Positions 25,894 through 34,655 of a DNA stretch of 48,691 bases are shown here, in pieces. The DNA comes from Solirubrobacterales bacterium (GTDB lineage Bacteria; Actinomycetota; Thermoleophilia; Solirubrobacterales; Solirubrobacteraceae): the NCBI GenBank assembly GCA_027315255.1, contig DAHUYL010000035.1, forward strand, positions 1-48,691, given 5' to 3'. The position numbers were made by a program, and so were the translations under genes. Below the pieces are notes generated by a model. The model made no database searches and was not told the DNA's origin. It saw nothing but the letters and a program-made list of their open reading frames with translations. How positions within the stretch are numbered: the stretch's first letter is position 1; every line of letters begins with the position of its first letter.

Positions 25894-27329
25894 CGACGGC
25901 GCACGAAGATCACAGCGCTCGCATCGGCGCTTGCCATGCGGAACGCAGGGTCCGCCGCCACGGAGGCCGCCGCCGCGCTGCCGGCCGTCGCGAGGACGAC
26001 CCGGATCCGCGGATTTGCAAGGATCAGCGCAGCGCCGCGCGAACCGTCGACCCAGTCGAGGTAGGCGGCCTGGACGGGGCGGGCGAAGGCATCGAGGGGA
26101 TTGCCCGCCCAGATCCGTCCGCCGGCCAAGGCGACCTGCTCGGCGGGGATCGCGTCGGCGAGGATCGGCTCGCCTCTCGCGAGCGCGAGCGTGCGAGAGA
26201 GGATCGAGCTGCTCGCACCGGGCGTGATCGGGCGCTGGGCGACCACGACCACGAGCAGGACGGCGGCAAGCGCGGCTCCGGCGACCGGCAGGGTGTTCGC
26301 GGCAGCGGCCCTGAGCGCGACGAAGCGACCGCTCAGCCGCACGCCAAGCGGTGGCGCGGCCGACACAAGCGGCGCGAGGAACAGTAGGAGCCAGACGCCG
26401 TCGCGTCCGGCCTTGACCGTCATCACGACGAGGGCCGCCCCGACCTCCGCCTCCCACAGCGCCGGGCGGCGGCGGATGACCTGTACCAGCATCATCACGG
26501 CGACGGCGATCAGCACCGGATCGAACGGCATCGCGCCGAGCGGGGCCCACTGCCCGACGCCGCGCTCGGCGGCCAGGTTCGTGACCAGACCGCGGTAGTA
26601 GTCGATGCTCGCGAGCCCGGCCGGCGTCAGGCACAGAGCCAGCAGACTGACGGCGGCCACACCGGCCGCCGTCAGCGGACCGGAGCGTCGCCGACTGAGG
26701 ACCAGGTACGCGATCACCGTCACCTCGCCCATCAAGACCGCGCCGTGCAGGTTCGCCCACGCCGCGATCAGCGCCGGCGCCAGCCAGATGCGCCGCGACG
26801 GTCGCCTCGCGTCCGCCCGCAGCAGCGCCACGAGCGCCGGGAACGCGACGAGCGAGAACAGCTGCACGCGGACCAGCGCGAGGCTCGTGAACGACCCGAG
26901 CGCGGCGAGCAGCAGGGCGACTGCGGTCGCGCCGGTGCGCGCGCCCTGGGCGCGGGCGTCGCGCGCGAGGATCGTGAAGCACGCGGCGACTGCGACCACC
27001 TGAGCGAGTACGAAGCCTCGCTCGCCGAACCACGAGCTGAGCGCGTGCAGCACGAGCTCAGCCGCCACCAGCGTGTTCGCCCAGTGGCTGGTCGGTGCGG
27101 CCGCGAACGGCACGCCGTGAGGGACACCGCCGCTCGTCGCGACCACCCGCCCGAGCGCCGCGAGCCAGCGGAGGTCGGCGCCCACGGTCGATACCGCCCC
27201 CGCCAGGCCGGCGATCAAGGCCACAGTGGCGGCCAGTCGAACGCCGTCGAGGTCGATCCGCGCGGCGAGCGCGGGCGCTCGAGGTTGAGGCGAGCGGGCG
27301 AGCGGCTCGGTGACGGCGTGCGAGCTCAT
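25890..27329 (-). CDS. Polytopic membrane protein, paralogue of the 28421 gene
   Basis: A 479-residue integral membrane protein with about 10-12 helices and a C-terminal extracytoplasmic domain of around 110 residues (from about SSSILSRTLAL). I do not recognise a named family, but the layout resembles GT-C-type glycosyltransferases. It shares a distinctive stretch with the protein encoded at 28421: RRPSRRIWLAP and WANLHGAVL here, RRPSRRALLVF and WGNLHGSAT there. Both also end in a domain that mentions a residue pattern of buried Asp and Trp. The start is set by ATGA overlap with the preceding GT87 stop. Confidence 0.75.
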   Translation of the reverse strand: MSSHAVTEPLARSPQPRAPALAARIDLDGVRLAATVALIAGLAGAVSTVGADLRWLAALGRVVATSGGVPHGVPFAAAPTSHWANTLVAAELVLHALSSWFGERGFVLAQVVAVAACFTILARDARAQGARTGATAVALLLAALGSFTSLALVRVQLFSLVAFPALVALLRADARRPSRRIWLAPALIAAWANLHGAVLMGEVTVIAYLVLSRRRSGPLTAAGVAAVSLLALCLTPAGLASIDYYRGLVTNLAAERGVGQWAPLGAMPFDPVLIAVAVMMLVQVIRRRPALWEAEVGAALVVMTVKAGRDGVWLLLFLAPLVSAAPPLGVRLSGRFVALRAAAANTLPVAGAALAAVLLVVVVAQRPITPGASSSILSRTLALARGEPILADAIPAEQVALAGGRIWAGNPLDAFARPVQAAYLDWVDGSRGAALILANPRIRVVLATAGSAAAASVAADPAFRMASADASAVIFVRRR

Positions 27330-28408
27330 CGGGAGATCGCCGTCCGGGTGGCCACAGCCGCCACCACGAGCCACCACAGAAGCTGCCGCCAGGTGGCGAC
27401 GAGCATCATTGACGGGCACGCCCACAGCACCAGCGGCAGCAGCCACACGGCCGACAAACGGGGGACCGCAAGCGCCAGCGGAATAGCAAGCAGCGCGAAG
27501 TAGTGAAGATCGACCTGTGGTGAGGCGACGATCGTGAGCGTCACCGCCAGCGCAAACGCCGCCGCCTCGAGGCCCTGCCGGCCGGCCCGCACGAGCGCGC
27601 CGGCGAGCAGCGCCGCCAGCGCGAGCGTCACGCCCATCGCCGCCGCCTGGCTCAGCCCGAGGTGCCACAGCAGCGCGATCGCACCATACCCGCGACGGTC
27701 CAGAAGTGAGCCCTGGCGAGAGACTAGCTCGAGCCAACGCGGCAACGAATCCCAGCCGGCGAGCGACCACGAAACCGCGCTCGCCGCGATCCCGCTCGCT
27801 ACCGCGATCAGGCCAGCGCGGTAGCGCCGCGTCGCCAGCAGCCACAACCCTAGCGGCAGCATTATCGGCTTGACGAGGACGAGCAGCGCCGTCAACGCTC
27901 CCGCCCACCCCGGAGCGTTGCGTTTGCGCCAGAGGACTGCCAGACCGAACGCCAGCGGCAGCGACATGTTCGCCGACTGCCAGCCGAGCACGACCGGCAT
28001 CCACAGCAGCACCACCCCGTAGAGACGCCGGTCACCGATCTCCAGCACCCGCAGGGCAGCTAGCGGCGCGAGGAGGCACGCGCCGGTCGCGACGCCCGAG
28101 GCTACGAGGGACGGCAGCAACGCCAGCGGTGCGAGCAGGATCGTCGTCGTCGCCGGGTAGGGATACGAGGTCCCCGACAAGATCTGGGAACGCGACCAGG
28201 CGTAGGGATTGCCGCCGAGAAGGAAGCGGTGCGCGGCGACCCAGAAGCTGTGGCGGAAATCGACCGCGACGATCCCGCCCGTCGCCACCTTGTACAACAC
28301 CCACGCGGTCAGGAGCGCCGGGACGACACCGAACAGCGCGTCATCGAGCGCGCGCCGGCCGGACAGGTCACGACCGCTCGCCCGTGTCGCTTCGACTGTC
28401 GCGCTCAC
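27326..28408 (-). CDS. GT87-family glycosyltransferase (first unit)
   Basis: A 360-residue polytopic protein of the GT87/DUF2029 type: VDFRHSFWVAAHRFLLGGNPY carries the conserved Asp in the first loop, with SYPYPATTTILLAPLALLP next and GWQSANMSLPLAFGLAVL as the gene-family marker for the GQ-N segment. About ten membrane helices are expected. It probably transfers a sugar from a polyprenyl-phosphate donor outside the membrane. It lies 12 bases after the 28421 gene and overlaps the 25890 gene, so it belongs to the same operon. It is shorter than its paralogue at 24691 and clearly diverged. Confidence 0.82.
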   Translation of the reverse strand: MSATVEATRASGRDLSGRRALDDALFGVVPALLTAWVLYKVATGGIVAVDFRHSFWVAAHRFLLGGNPYAWSRSQILSGTSYPYPATTTILLAPLALLPSLVASGVATGACLLAPLAALRVLEIGDRRLYGVVLLWMPVVLGWQSANMSLPLAFGLAVLWRKRNAPGWAGALTALLVLVKPIMLPLGLWLLATRRYRAGLIAVASGIAASAVSWSLAGWDSLPRWLELVSRQGSLLDRRGYGAIALLWHLGLSQAAAMGVTLALAALLAGALVRAGRQGLEAAAFALAVTLTIVASPQVDLHYFALLAIPLALAVPRLSAVWLLPLVLWACPSMMLVATWRQLLWWLVVAAVATRTAISR

Positions 28409-28420
28409 GACCGCCGCCTG

Positions 28421-29962
28421 TCAGCTGACTGGCTTGGTCGCGACGATCACCTGCTTGTTGCGCATCAGCACGTGTACCCCAGGCCGTGCCAGCAGGATCC
28501 GATTGGCGGCGTGGTTGCCGGGGAATAGCAGCAACACCGAATATGGAGCGAGCGTGCCCGGCTGGGTCGAGAGCGTGGCGATCGCGCTCAGCTGGCGTTC
28601 GGTCAGGTTCTCGAGGCTGGTGTCGTACGCGATGTGGCCGGCGAGCGCCGGGTCCTCCCACACGAGCCAGTCGGCGTAGCGGACATCGGCGAAGATCTTG
28701 GTCGCCGGGTGCGCACGCACGATCCGGGCGACGTCGACGAGCGCCGAGCGCGGGTTCTCGCGGGTGAACCACGTCGACGGGCGCGCGAGCGTCACGACCG
28801 TGAGGAGCGCGGTGAGCGCAATCGCGGAGATCGCAAGCGCGAGGTTCACGCGCGCGCGGCGCAGGGCCGGTGCCGCGTTGGGGCGAACATGGCTGATCGT
28901 CGCGGGCAACAGCACCATCACCCCGAGGCCGAACCAGGTGATGTTCCGTACAGCGATGATCGCCCCGAGCGCCAGCACCATCAGCAGCAGCTGGTCGAAT
29001 GCCGGCGTCTTGCGACCGCTGCGACCGAGCGTCCAGACGGTGCCGAAGATTAGCATCAGCAGCGGCACCGCGAGCACCGTGTACGAGGTGATCGGCTGCC
29101 ACTCGGTGATCAGCTTGCCAAAGCCGGGGTTGAGCAGCGTCTTGTGGTAGTAGGCGATGATCGAGGTTCCGTACGGCGTGACGAGCAGCGTCACCGGCGC
29201 GCCGAACACGAATCCGAGACCCCGGAGGCTGAGCAGACCGGCGGCGCCGTGGGAGCGCCAGCGACCGGCGAGCACCGTGAGGCCGTATAGACCGGCCATG
29301 CCGGCGCCGAGCGTTGCGGAGCCGTGCAGGTTGCCCCACAGCACGAGCATCGGGAAGACGAGCAGTGCGCGGCGAGATGGCCGGCGGACCTCGGATGCCA
29401 GCAGCCACAGGGTCGCCACGAACAGCGGGTACGCGAATCCCTGCGTACGGATCGAGACTGCCGTCGCAAGGTAGAAGAACGTGCCGAGCGGGAGCATCGC
29501 CAGCACGTGGATGTCGCGCGCGCCGAGCGCGCGGCTTGCCATGATCGCGAGCGCGAACGAGGCGCCCGTGATCAGAACGTAGACGGTGCAGAGGAGCTGC
29601 AGCCCGCCGAGGTGCTGCAGCTCGTAGACGGCCAGCTGCGCAAGCCATTGCTGGTCGATCCAGCGCACGCCATGGGCCATCACGGTTAGGAAGTCGTGCT
29701 GGGGGATGCCGTGTGCGGCGATGATCCGACCAGCGACCAGCGCCAGGTAGCTGTCCTGGGCGAGGTGGTTCGGGATCCCGGCGAGGCTGAGGGCGATGAC
29801 CGCGGCCGCGGCCACGACGAACAGGGCGCGTGCCTCGAGCCAGTCGACGGCGCCTGCAACACCTCGTGCGGGATGCTTGGTGACGGTCTGGACGTTTGAT
29901 TGAACCTCGGCAGCGGGGCTTGATGCGCCCGCCTGCGCGGCCGAATGAGTGTCCACAGCCAT
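28421..29962 (-). CDS. Polytopic membrane protein with C-terminal extracytoplasmic domain
   Basis: A protein of about 513 residues with a cytosolic Ala/Ser-rich leader, some ten membrane helices and a C-terminal soluble part (about ADVRYADWLVWEDPALAGH onwards). The helices include WIDQQWLAQLAVYELQHLGG and the WGNLHGS motif shared with the 25890 gene. This pattern of an extracellular loop with charged residues after helix 1 resembles GT-C enzymes, but I cannot name the family. The ATG at 29962 is preferred; one at 29971 is equally possible. A longer start near 30091 would collide with the divergent pilin promoter region. Confidence 0.74.
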   Translation of the reverse strand: MAVDTHSAAQAGASSPAAEVQSNVQTVTKHPARGVAGAVDWLEARALFVVAAAAVIALSLAGIPNHLAQDSYLALVAGRIIAAHGIPQHDFLTVMAHGVRWIDQQWLAQLAVYELQHLGGLQLLCTVYVLITGASFALAIMASRALGARDIHVLAMLPLGTFFYLATAVSIRTQGFAYPLFVATLWLLASEVRRPSRRALLVFPMLVLWGNLHGSATLGAGMAGLYGLTVLAGRWRSHGAAGLLSLRGLGFVFGAPVTLLVTPYGTSIIAYYHKTLLNPGFGKLITEWQPITSYTVLAVPLLMLIFGTVWTLGRSGRKTPAFDQLLLMVLALGAIIAVRNITWFGLGVMVLLPATISHVRPNAAPALRRARVNLALAISAIALTALLTVVTLARPSTWFTRENPRSALVDVARIVRAHPATKIFADVRYADWLVWEDPALAGHIAYDTSLENLTERQLSAIATLSTQPGTLAPYSVLLLFPGNHAANRILLARPGVHVLMRNKQVIVATKPVS

Positions 29963-30099
29963 GCAGTACATCTCGACTGCAACTTCGCTGGCCAGAACTG
30001 GACCTTGGTCCAGGTCCTCGTGCCGGCCCACCACCGATCGCCCGGTTCTTGCCTTAGTCGGCGAGCGCCCTAAAGCATTCAGAAAGGGCACCGATCATT

Positions 30100-30288
30100 G
30101 TGGACAGGATGCTTCGAACGCTGCATGTCAGTCATACCCTGGCCGCACGCCTCCCGATGGAGGACGGGCAGGGGCTGACCGAGTACGCGCTGATCATCGC
30201 GTTGATTGCGGTGGTCGCAATCGCGGCACTCTCGCTGTTCGGTGGCACCGTCACGACGATGTTGTCGTCCGCTGGAAGGAGCGTCTGA
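30100..30288 (+). CDS. flp: Flp/Fap-type (type IVb) pilin 1
   Basis: A 62-residue class III pilin precursor. After a 23-residue leader comes the cleavage context GQGLTEYALIIALIAVVAIAA, where E5 of the mature pilin is conserved (TEYAL) and the hydrophobic helix forms the fibre core. Cleavage after the glycine before QGLTEY is predicted, by a prepilin peptidase not encoded here. The GTG at 30100 has AGAAAGG upstream; an ATG at 30109 is an alternative. Flp pilins assemble into Tad pili for surface attachment. A second, similar pilin follows at 30386. Confidence 0.86.
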   Translation: MDRMLRTLHVSHTLAARLPMEDGQGLTEYALIIALIAVVAIAALSLFGGTVTTMLSSAGRSV

Positions 30289-30385
30289 GCGGCATGGAGC
30301 GGAGCAGCCACAGGCACCTGCCAGCGGCTCCCGCGGCGCTGCCAGTCAACCACGCGATGAGGCATGGAGGGGGGTGAATTTCGGA

Positions 30386-30574
30386 ATGCTCAAGCTTTTC
30401 ATCAACCTGCAGCAGCTGGTTGCGCGCGTGCAGGAGGAGGACGAGGAGAAGGGCCAGGGACTCACTGAGTACGCCCTCATCCTTGCTCTGATCGCCGTCG
30501 TCGCGATTGCTGCGCTGACGCTGCTCGGCGGGCAGATCACCAAGGTGCTCAGTTCCGCAGCCACCACTCTGTAG
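30386..30574 (+). CDS. flp: Flp/Fap-type (type IVb) pilin 2
   Basis: A 62-residue Flp pilin with a charged leader (VQEEDEEKGQG) and the helix GLTEYALILALIAVVAIAAL, nearly identical to pilin 1 in the processed region. The glycine before QGLTEY marks the predicted cleavage point. GGAGGGGGG lies upstream; the ATG at 30386 is chosen, although an in-frame GTG at 30374 is close to that site. A strong terminator with T-run follows at 30589. The two pilins probably form major and minor subunits of one Tad pilus. Confidence 0.88.
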   Translation: MLKLFINLQQLVARVQEEDEEKGQGLTEYALILALIAVVAIAALTLLGGQITKVLSSAATTL

Positions 30575-30588
30575 ATCTGGAGACGAAT

Positions 30589-30628
30589 AAGGGGCCGGTC
30601 CGTTTCGATGGAATGGACCGGCCCCTTT
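30589..30628 (+). terminator. Rho-independent terminator after the pilin genes
   Basis: AAGGGGCCGGTCC (30589-30601) pairs perfectly with GGACCGGCCCCTT (30615-30627), with additional weaker inner pairing, and a T-rich tail (TTTCGTCGTTCT) follows. It starts 15 bases beyond the second pilin stop. The A-rich left flank would also let it act on the opposite strand. Confidence 0.88.
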
Positions 30629-30817
30629 CGTCGTTCTATTGCCGGCCGCCGTACACCGACCTGCGCTTGACGGCAGCCCGGACTCAACCGGGCGACGCGG
30701 CAACGAACGGGGTTCCCACGTACGCACGCCCCGCGGCTCAGCGGGTGCGAGACCAGCGGCGCGCGCCTCTGGGTGGCGTGCTGCGAAGCGGTGCCGGCTC
30801 TTGGCGCCCCGCGTCCC

Positions 30818-30924
30818 GGCTCTTGGCGGCGTAGACAAGCTCGACGCGGCCGCCACCGTCAAACCTCGGTGCCGGGGGCTCTTGGCGGCGGCGACGGGCT
30901 CGGCGCGGCCACCCACCGCCAAAC
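30818..30924. repeat. Two imperfect 47-48-bp direct repeats
   Basis: Units at 30818-30864 and 30877-30924 both start GGCTCTTGGCGGCG and end in CAAAC, and I judge them roughly 80% alike by eye. A truncated third copy of the first 11 bases precedes them at 30796. They lie in the convergent gap inside the Tad pilus locus. Function is unknown. Confidence 0.5.
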
Positions 30925-31202
30925 GTCGACATCGTCCACTCCGCGGTGGCACCGTGTGCAGCCGTGCGGCCATACGCAGCGGATCTGCACCACCCCAGCC
31001 GCAGGCCTCGGTGATGTTGAGCTTCTGCGGTTTCGGGCCGCCCCGACCACCGTCGATCACAAATCAGCCACTCGCATCGACCGCCAGGGCCGCCGCGCCG
31101 GTCAGCATCGTCATTTGCGATGACGGTCAGGATCGGCGCCTGGCGGCACTCGGTGGCCAGGGGCAGCAGCGATGCGCAGCGGTCGGGGGTGGAGCGGCCG
31201 GT

Positions 31203-31223
31203 CGCCCGGTATCGCGCCGGGCG
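31203..31223 (-). terminator. Short hairpin after tadC
   Basis: CGCCCGG (31203-31209) and CCGGGCG (31217-31223) pair around a seven-base loop, 25 bases beyond the tadC stop on the minus strand. It has no T-run, so terminator assignment is tentative. Confidence 0.4.
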
Positions 31224-31247
31224 GTCGCCGCCCCGATCGCCCGTTCG

Positions 31248-32162
31248 TCAGAAGCTCTTGAACGAGTGCAACAGGTTGATCACAGCCGGCGTCATCAGAA
31301 CGAGGAACATCGCCGGGAAGATCAGGAAGACGAGCGGGAACAGCATCACGACCGGGGCCTTCTGAGCCTTCTCCTCGGCCTGGCTGCGGCGGCGGGCGCG
31401 CATCTCGTGCGAGAGGTTGCGCATGATCTGACCGGTCGAGATGCCCATCCGCTCGCCCTGCGTCATCGCCCGCACGAACGCCTTGACCGCCGGGGTGTCG
31501 GCGCGTGTCGCCAGGTTGCCGAGCGCCTCGTCGACCCCGAGGCCCATCGTCTGCTCCTGCAGCGTCAACCGCAGCTCATCGCTCAGCGGCGGCTCGAACT
31601 GACCCGCAGCCATCCGCATCGCGGCCGAGAACGACAGGCCGGCCTCGATCATCACCGTCAGCAGGTCGATCAGGTCCGGCAGCCGCCGGTCGATCTGGTC
31701 GAGGCGCTTTCGCGCCCTGCGCGACACGTAGCTCATCGGCAGCACCCAACCGGCGAATGCGGCAAGTGCCACGATCAGGATGTCGAGCGGCTTGCTGACC
31801 CCGACCAGCACGAACGCGATCACCGGGAAGATGAGGCTGGCAACCACGCGATAGCCGATCAGCGTTCGCGGGGAGACCGTGTACATGCCGGCCGACATCA
31901 GCTGCTCGCGGATGTGGTCCTCGCGGACGCTCGCGATCCGCCGGCTCAGGATCTCGCCGAGCCAGGTCATCATCGACGTGACACTCGTACGCGAACGCTC
32001 GCGGGGCAGGTATGCCTGGACCTGCGAGTCCGCCGTGAAGCCGTAGTCGTGGATCGTCGACAGCCGCTCGGCTGTCCGGTAGCGGCGCGAGCCGGCGGCG
32101 GTGAGCGCCGAGGCGACTGCGATCCCGATCAGGGCCGAGCCGAGGACCAGATACAGGTACAT
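31248..32162 (-). CDS. tadC: TadC-like type II secretion F-family pilus assembly protein
   Basis: A 304-residue inner-membrane platform protein of the GspF/TadC group. It has N-terminal membrane helices, a central cytosolic T2SSF domain (FSAAMRMAAGQFEPPLSDEL and KAFVRAMTQGERMG), and two C-terminal helices. Together with TadB it anchors the TadA ATPase and guides pilin polymerisation. It lies 19 bases after tadB and is the last gene of the minus-strand tad operon. Confidence 0.9.
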   Translation of the reverse strand: MYLYLVLGSALIGIAVASALTAAGSRRYRTAERLSTIHDYGFTADSQVQAYLPRERSRTSVTSMMTWLGEILSRRIASVREDHIREQLMSAGMYTVSPRTLIGYRVVASLIFPVIAFVLVGVSKPLDILIVALAAFAGWVLPMSYVSRRARKRLDQIDRRLPDLIDLLTVMIEAGLSFSAAMRMAAGQFEPPLSDELRLTLQEQTMGLGVDEALGNLATRADTPAVKAFVRAMTQGERMGISTGQIMRNLSHEMRARRRSQAEEKAQKAPVVMLFPLVFLIFPAMFLVLMTPAVINLLHSFKSF

Positions 32163-32181
32163 GTCAGAGGGTCCTTGCCAG

Positions 32182-33186
32182 TCAGACGTCGATGTCGACG
32201 ATCTTGTTGATCAACCAACTGCCGATCACGGTCAGCACCACGCCGATCGAGAGGGAGACCAACCCTGCCGTGGTGTGGAACAGGGGGTGCGTGTAGCCGG
32301 GGTTGATCATCGAGATGATCAGCAGCAGACCGACCGGCAGTCCGGACAGCACGACCCCGGCGAGCCGGCCCTGGGCGGTCAGCGCCCTGACCATCCGCCG
32401 CAGTTCGATCCGATCACGGATCACATCCGCGACGAGATCGATGACTTCGGCGGTGTTGCCGCCCGTGTCGCGCTGGAGCCCGGCGACGATCGATACCTGC
32501 TGGAAATCGGTACTGTTCATCCTCTCGGTCACCTGCCCGAGCGCCTCGCTCAGTGGAACCCCAAGGGCCTCGTCCGTGATCGCTCGGCGTAGCTCGCGCT
32601 TCGAGGGCTCGGGCGCGTCGTCGACGACCGCCGATAGCGAACCGACGAATGTCTGCCCGGCGCGCATTGCCGACGCGACCACCTGCAGGTTGTCGGGCAA
32701 CTGCTCGGAGAACCGCCGTCGCTGGCGGTCCGCGGCGGTCTTCAGTCCGATTCTGGCTGCGACCGGAACCGCGACTGCGCCGAGCAGCATGCCGATGTAG
32801 CTCGCGGTCGTGCGCTCCAGCAGCCAGCCGGCGAACACCATCCCGATGAACACGACACCGAGCAACCGCTCGAGCGACAGCTTCACGTCGGCCACCTCGA
32901 GCTCGACTCGCAGCTTGTCCCAGTAAGGCGAGCGACCGATCGCGCGAGCCTGCTTGTCGCCGAGCGCCCGCTCGACCAGTGAGCGGGTCGCCTGCGAGCG
33001 CGCGCGGCTGGTCGAAATGAACCCCCCCACCCGCCGGCTCACGTCGCCCTGCCGGCTCAGCAGAATCATCACGACGCCGCCGATCAGCAGCCCGCAGACG
33101 ACGCTGACCGCCAGGAACGGGATGATCGAGCTTGTTCCGCCTGAGCCCGAGCCGGAGATTGCCGCGAGCACCGACATCGCGCTCAC
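32182..33186 (-). CDS. tadB: TadB-like type II secretion F-family pilus assembly protein
   Basis: A 334-residue membrane protein of the TadB group. It starts with an N-terminal helix, has a middle pair of helices and the T2SSF domain (NLQVVASAMRAGQTFVGSL, VPLSEALGQVTERM), and ends with a C-terminal helix pair. It partners TadC as the Tad pilus platform. Its start overlaps the tadA stop by four bases, implying translational coupling to the ATPase. Confidence 0.9.
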   Translation of the reverse strand: MSAMSVLAAISGSGSGGTSSIIPFLAVSVVCGLLIGGVVMILLSRQGDVSRRVGGFISTSRARSQATRSLVERALGDKQARAIGRSPYWDKLRVELEVADVKLSLERLLGVVFIGMVFAGWLLERTTASYIGMLLGAVAVPVAARIGLKTAADRQRRRFSEQLPDNLQVVASAMRAGQTFVGSLSAVVDDAPEPSKRELRRAITDEALGVPLSEALGQVTERMNSTDFQQVSIVAGLQRDTGGNTAEVIDLVADVIRDRIELRRMVRALTAQGRLAGVVLSGLPVGLLLIISMINPGYTHPLFHTTAGLVSLSIGVVLTVIGSWLINKIVDIDV

Positions 33187-34652
33187 CGGGTGGAGCGGCG
33201 GCCGTCGACCCGCAACTGTCGCGCGCCGGCCGCGACAGTCTGCGCGGCCTGGGCGGCGGTCTGGGCGGCGACCCGATCGGCGACTCGCTCGGCTAGCCCG
33301 CCGCCCGATCGGTCGGAGCCGAAGCCGGATCGGTCGGGCCCGAATCGGTGCTGGTCCATGAAACGCGGCAGCGCAATCGCGTGCTTGGCGAACTTGTCGG
33401 AGGAGGGTCGCAGGCCCGTGTAGACGAGCGAGCCGCCGGTCTCGGTGTGCGTGCGGTCGATCTGGTATTCGAACACCTCCTGAAGCGTCACGGTGTCGCC
33501 CTCCATCCGCTGCACCTCGGTGATGCTCGTGATCTTGCGGGCGCCGTCCCCGAACCGTTCGATCTGGACGAGCAGATCGAGCGCGCGCGAGATCTGCTGG
33601 CGGATCGCGGAGATCGGGAGATCGATCCCGGCCATCAGCACCATGCTCTCGACGCGCGCGATCGCGTCGCGCGGTGTGTTCGCGTGGCAGGTCGACAGGG
33701 AGCCGTCGTGGCCCGTGTTCATCGCCTGCAGCATGTCGAGCGCCTCGGCGCCCCGGACCTCGCCGACGATGATCCGGTCGGGACGCATGCGCAGCGAGTT
33801 GCGGACGAGATCCCTGATCGGTATCTCACCCTGGCCCTCGATGTTCTTCGGCCGAGCCTCGAGGCGCAGGACGTGCGCCTGATGGAGCCGCAGCTCGGCC
33901 GCGTCCTCGATCGTCACGATCCGCTCGGACTCCGGGATCGAGGCGGACATCGCGTTCAGCAGGGTCGTCTTGCCCGAGCCGGTACCGCCCGAGATCAGGA
34001 CGTTCATCTCGGCCTTGATGCACGCCTCGAGGAACTCCCGGGCCTGGCTCGGCAGCGAGTTGTTGGCGACGAGGCCAGCCAGGTCCCAGCGCTGCTTCGA
34101 GAACTTGCGGATCGTCAGCAGCGGGCCGGTGAGCGACAGCGGCGGCAGAACCGCGTTGACGCGGCTGCCATCGGGGAGGCGTGCGTCGACCATCGGCGAG
34201 GACTCGTCCACGCGACGTCCGACCTGGGCGACGATCTTGTTGATGATCCGCCGCAGGTGGTGCTCGTCGGTGAAGCGGATCGGGGTCTTGTGCAGCATGC
34301 CGCTGCGCTCGACCCATACGTCGGCGGGGCCGTTGACCATCACCTCGGTCACGGCCTCGTCCTGCAGCAGCGGTTCGATCGGACCATGACCGAGGGTGTC
34401 GTCGGCGATCTCCTGGACGAGCCGGTCGCGGTCGGCGATCGCAAGCCCGCGCTCCTGCGCGAGCCGGTTGCGGATGTCCGCCATGACGACCTCGTGCAGC
34501 GAGGTCGCCGACAGCGACTCGTTGTACAGGCGCGGGCCCAGGTCTGAGATGACCGCCTGATGGATGCGGTCCTTGAGGTCGGCGAACGAGTCCGACCGGA
34601 CCTCGCCCGTCACCACCGGCCGCCCTCCCTGGAGCCGCTCGCGGAGCTCCAT
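33183..34652 (-). CDS. tadA: TadA/CpaF-family pilus assembly ATPase
   Basis: A 489-residue secretion ATPase that powers Tad pilus extension and retraction. Walker A is GGTGSGKTT (222-230), the Asp box is VTIEDAAELRL (246 onwards), Walker B is RPDRIIVGEVRG, and the His box is STCHANTPRDA. The last 60 residues or so are an unusual low-complexity tail: a short FGPDRSG/FGSDRSG repeat and then an Ala/Gln-rich AAQTAAQAAQTV stretch. The core matches TadA closely. It lies three bases downstream of tadZ. Confidence 0.95.
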   Translation of the reverse strand: MELRERLQGGRPVVTGEVRSDSFADLKDRIHQAVISDLGPRLYNESLSATSLHEVVMADIRNRLAQERGLAIADRDRLVQEIADDTLGHGPIEPLLQDEAVTEVMVNGPADVWVERSGMLHKTPIRFTDEHHLRRIINKIVAQVGRRVDESSPMVDARLPDGSRVNAVLPPLSLTGPLLTIRKFSKQRWDLAGLVANNSLPSQAREFLEACIKAEMNVLISGGTGSGKTTLLNAMSASIPESERIVTIEDAAELRLHQAHVLRLEARPKNIEGQGEIPIRDLVRNSLRMRPDRIIVGEVRGAEALDMLQAMNTGHDGSLSTCHANTPRDAIARVESMVLMAGIDLPISAIRQQISRALDLLVQIERFGDGARKITSITEVQRMEGDTVTLQEVFEYQIDRTHTETGGSLVYTGLRPSSDKFAKHAIALPRFMDQHRFGPDRSGFGSDRSGGGLAERVADRVAAQTAAQAAQTVAAGARQLRVDGRRSTR

Positions 34653-34655
34653 GGC

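Larger units (their letters stand above)
30629..31247. other. Convergent non-coding gap with imperfect direct repeats
   Basis: No gene is supported between the pilin terminator and the tadC stop (619 bases). The 11-mer GGCTCTTGGCG occurs three times, at 30796-30806, 30818-30828 and 30877-30887; the last two lead longer near-copies (see the repeat entry). A TadC-side hairpin lies at 31203-31223. No riboswitch, tRNA or insertion-sequence end is recognisable. Short frames here give arginine-rich, unlikely peptides. Confidence 0.6.

Noticed and set aside
25891-28004. Long extensions of the membrane-protein frames upstream of their chosen starts
   Set aside because: The upstream parts are arginine-rich and overlap neighbouring genes in another frame; ATGA overlaps identify the real starts.
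30629-31247. Possible riboswitch or tRNA in the pilus gap
   Set aside because: No acceptor/T-arm pattern, no GEMM or other conserved riboswitch core, only imperfect repeats.
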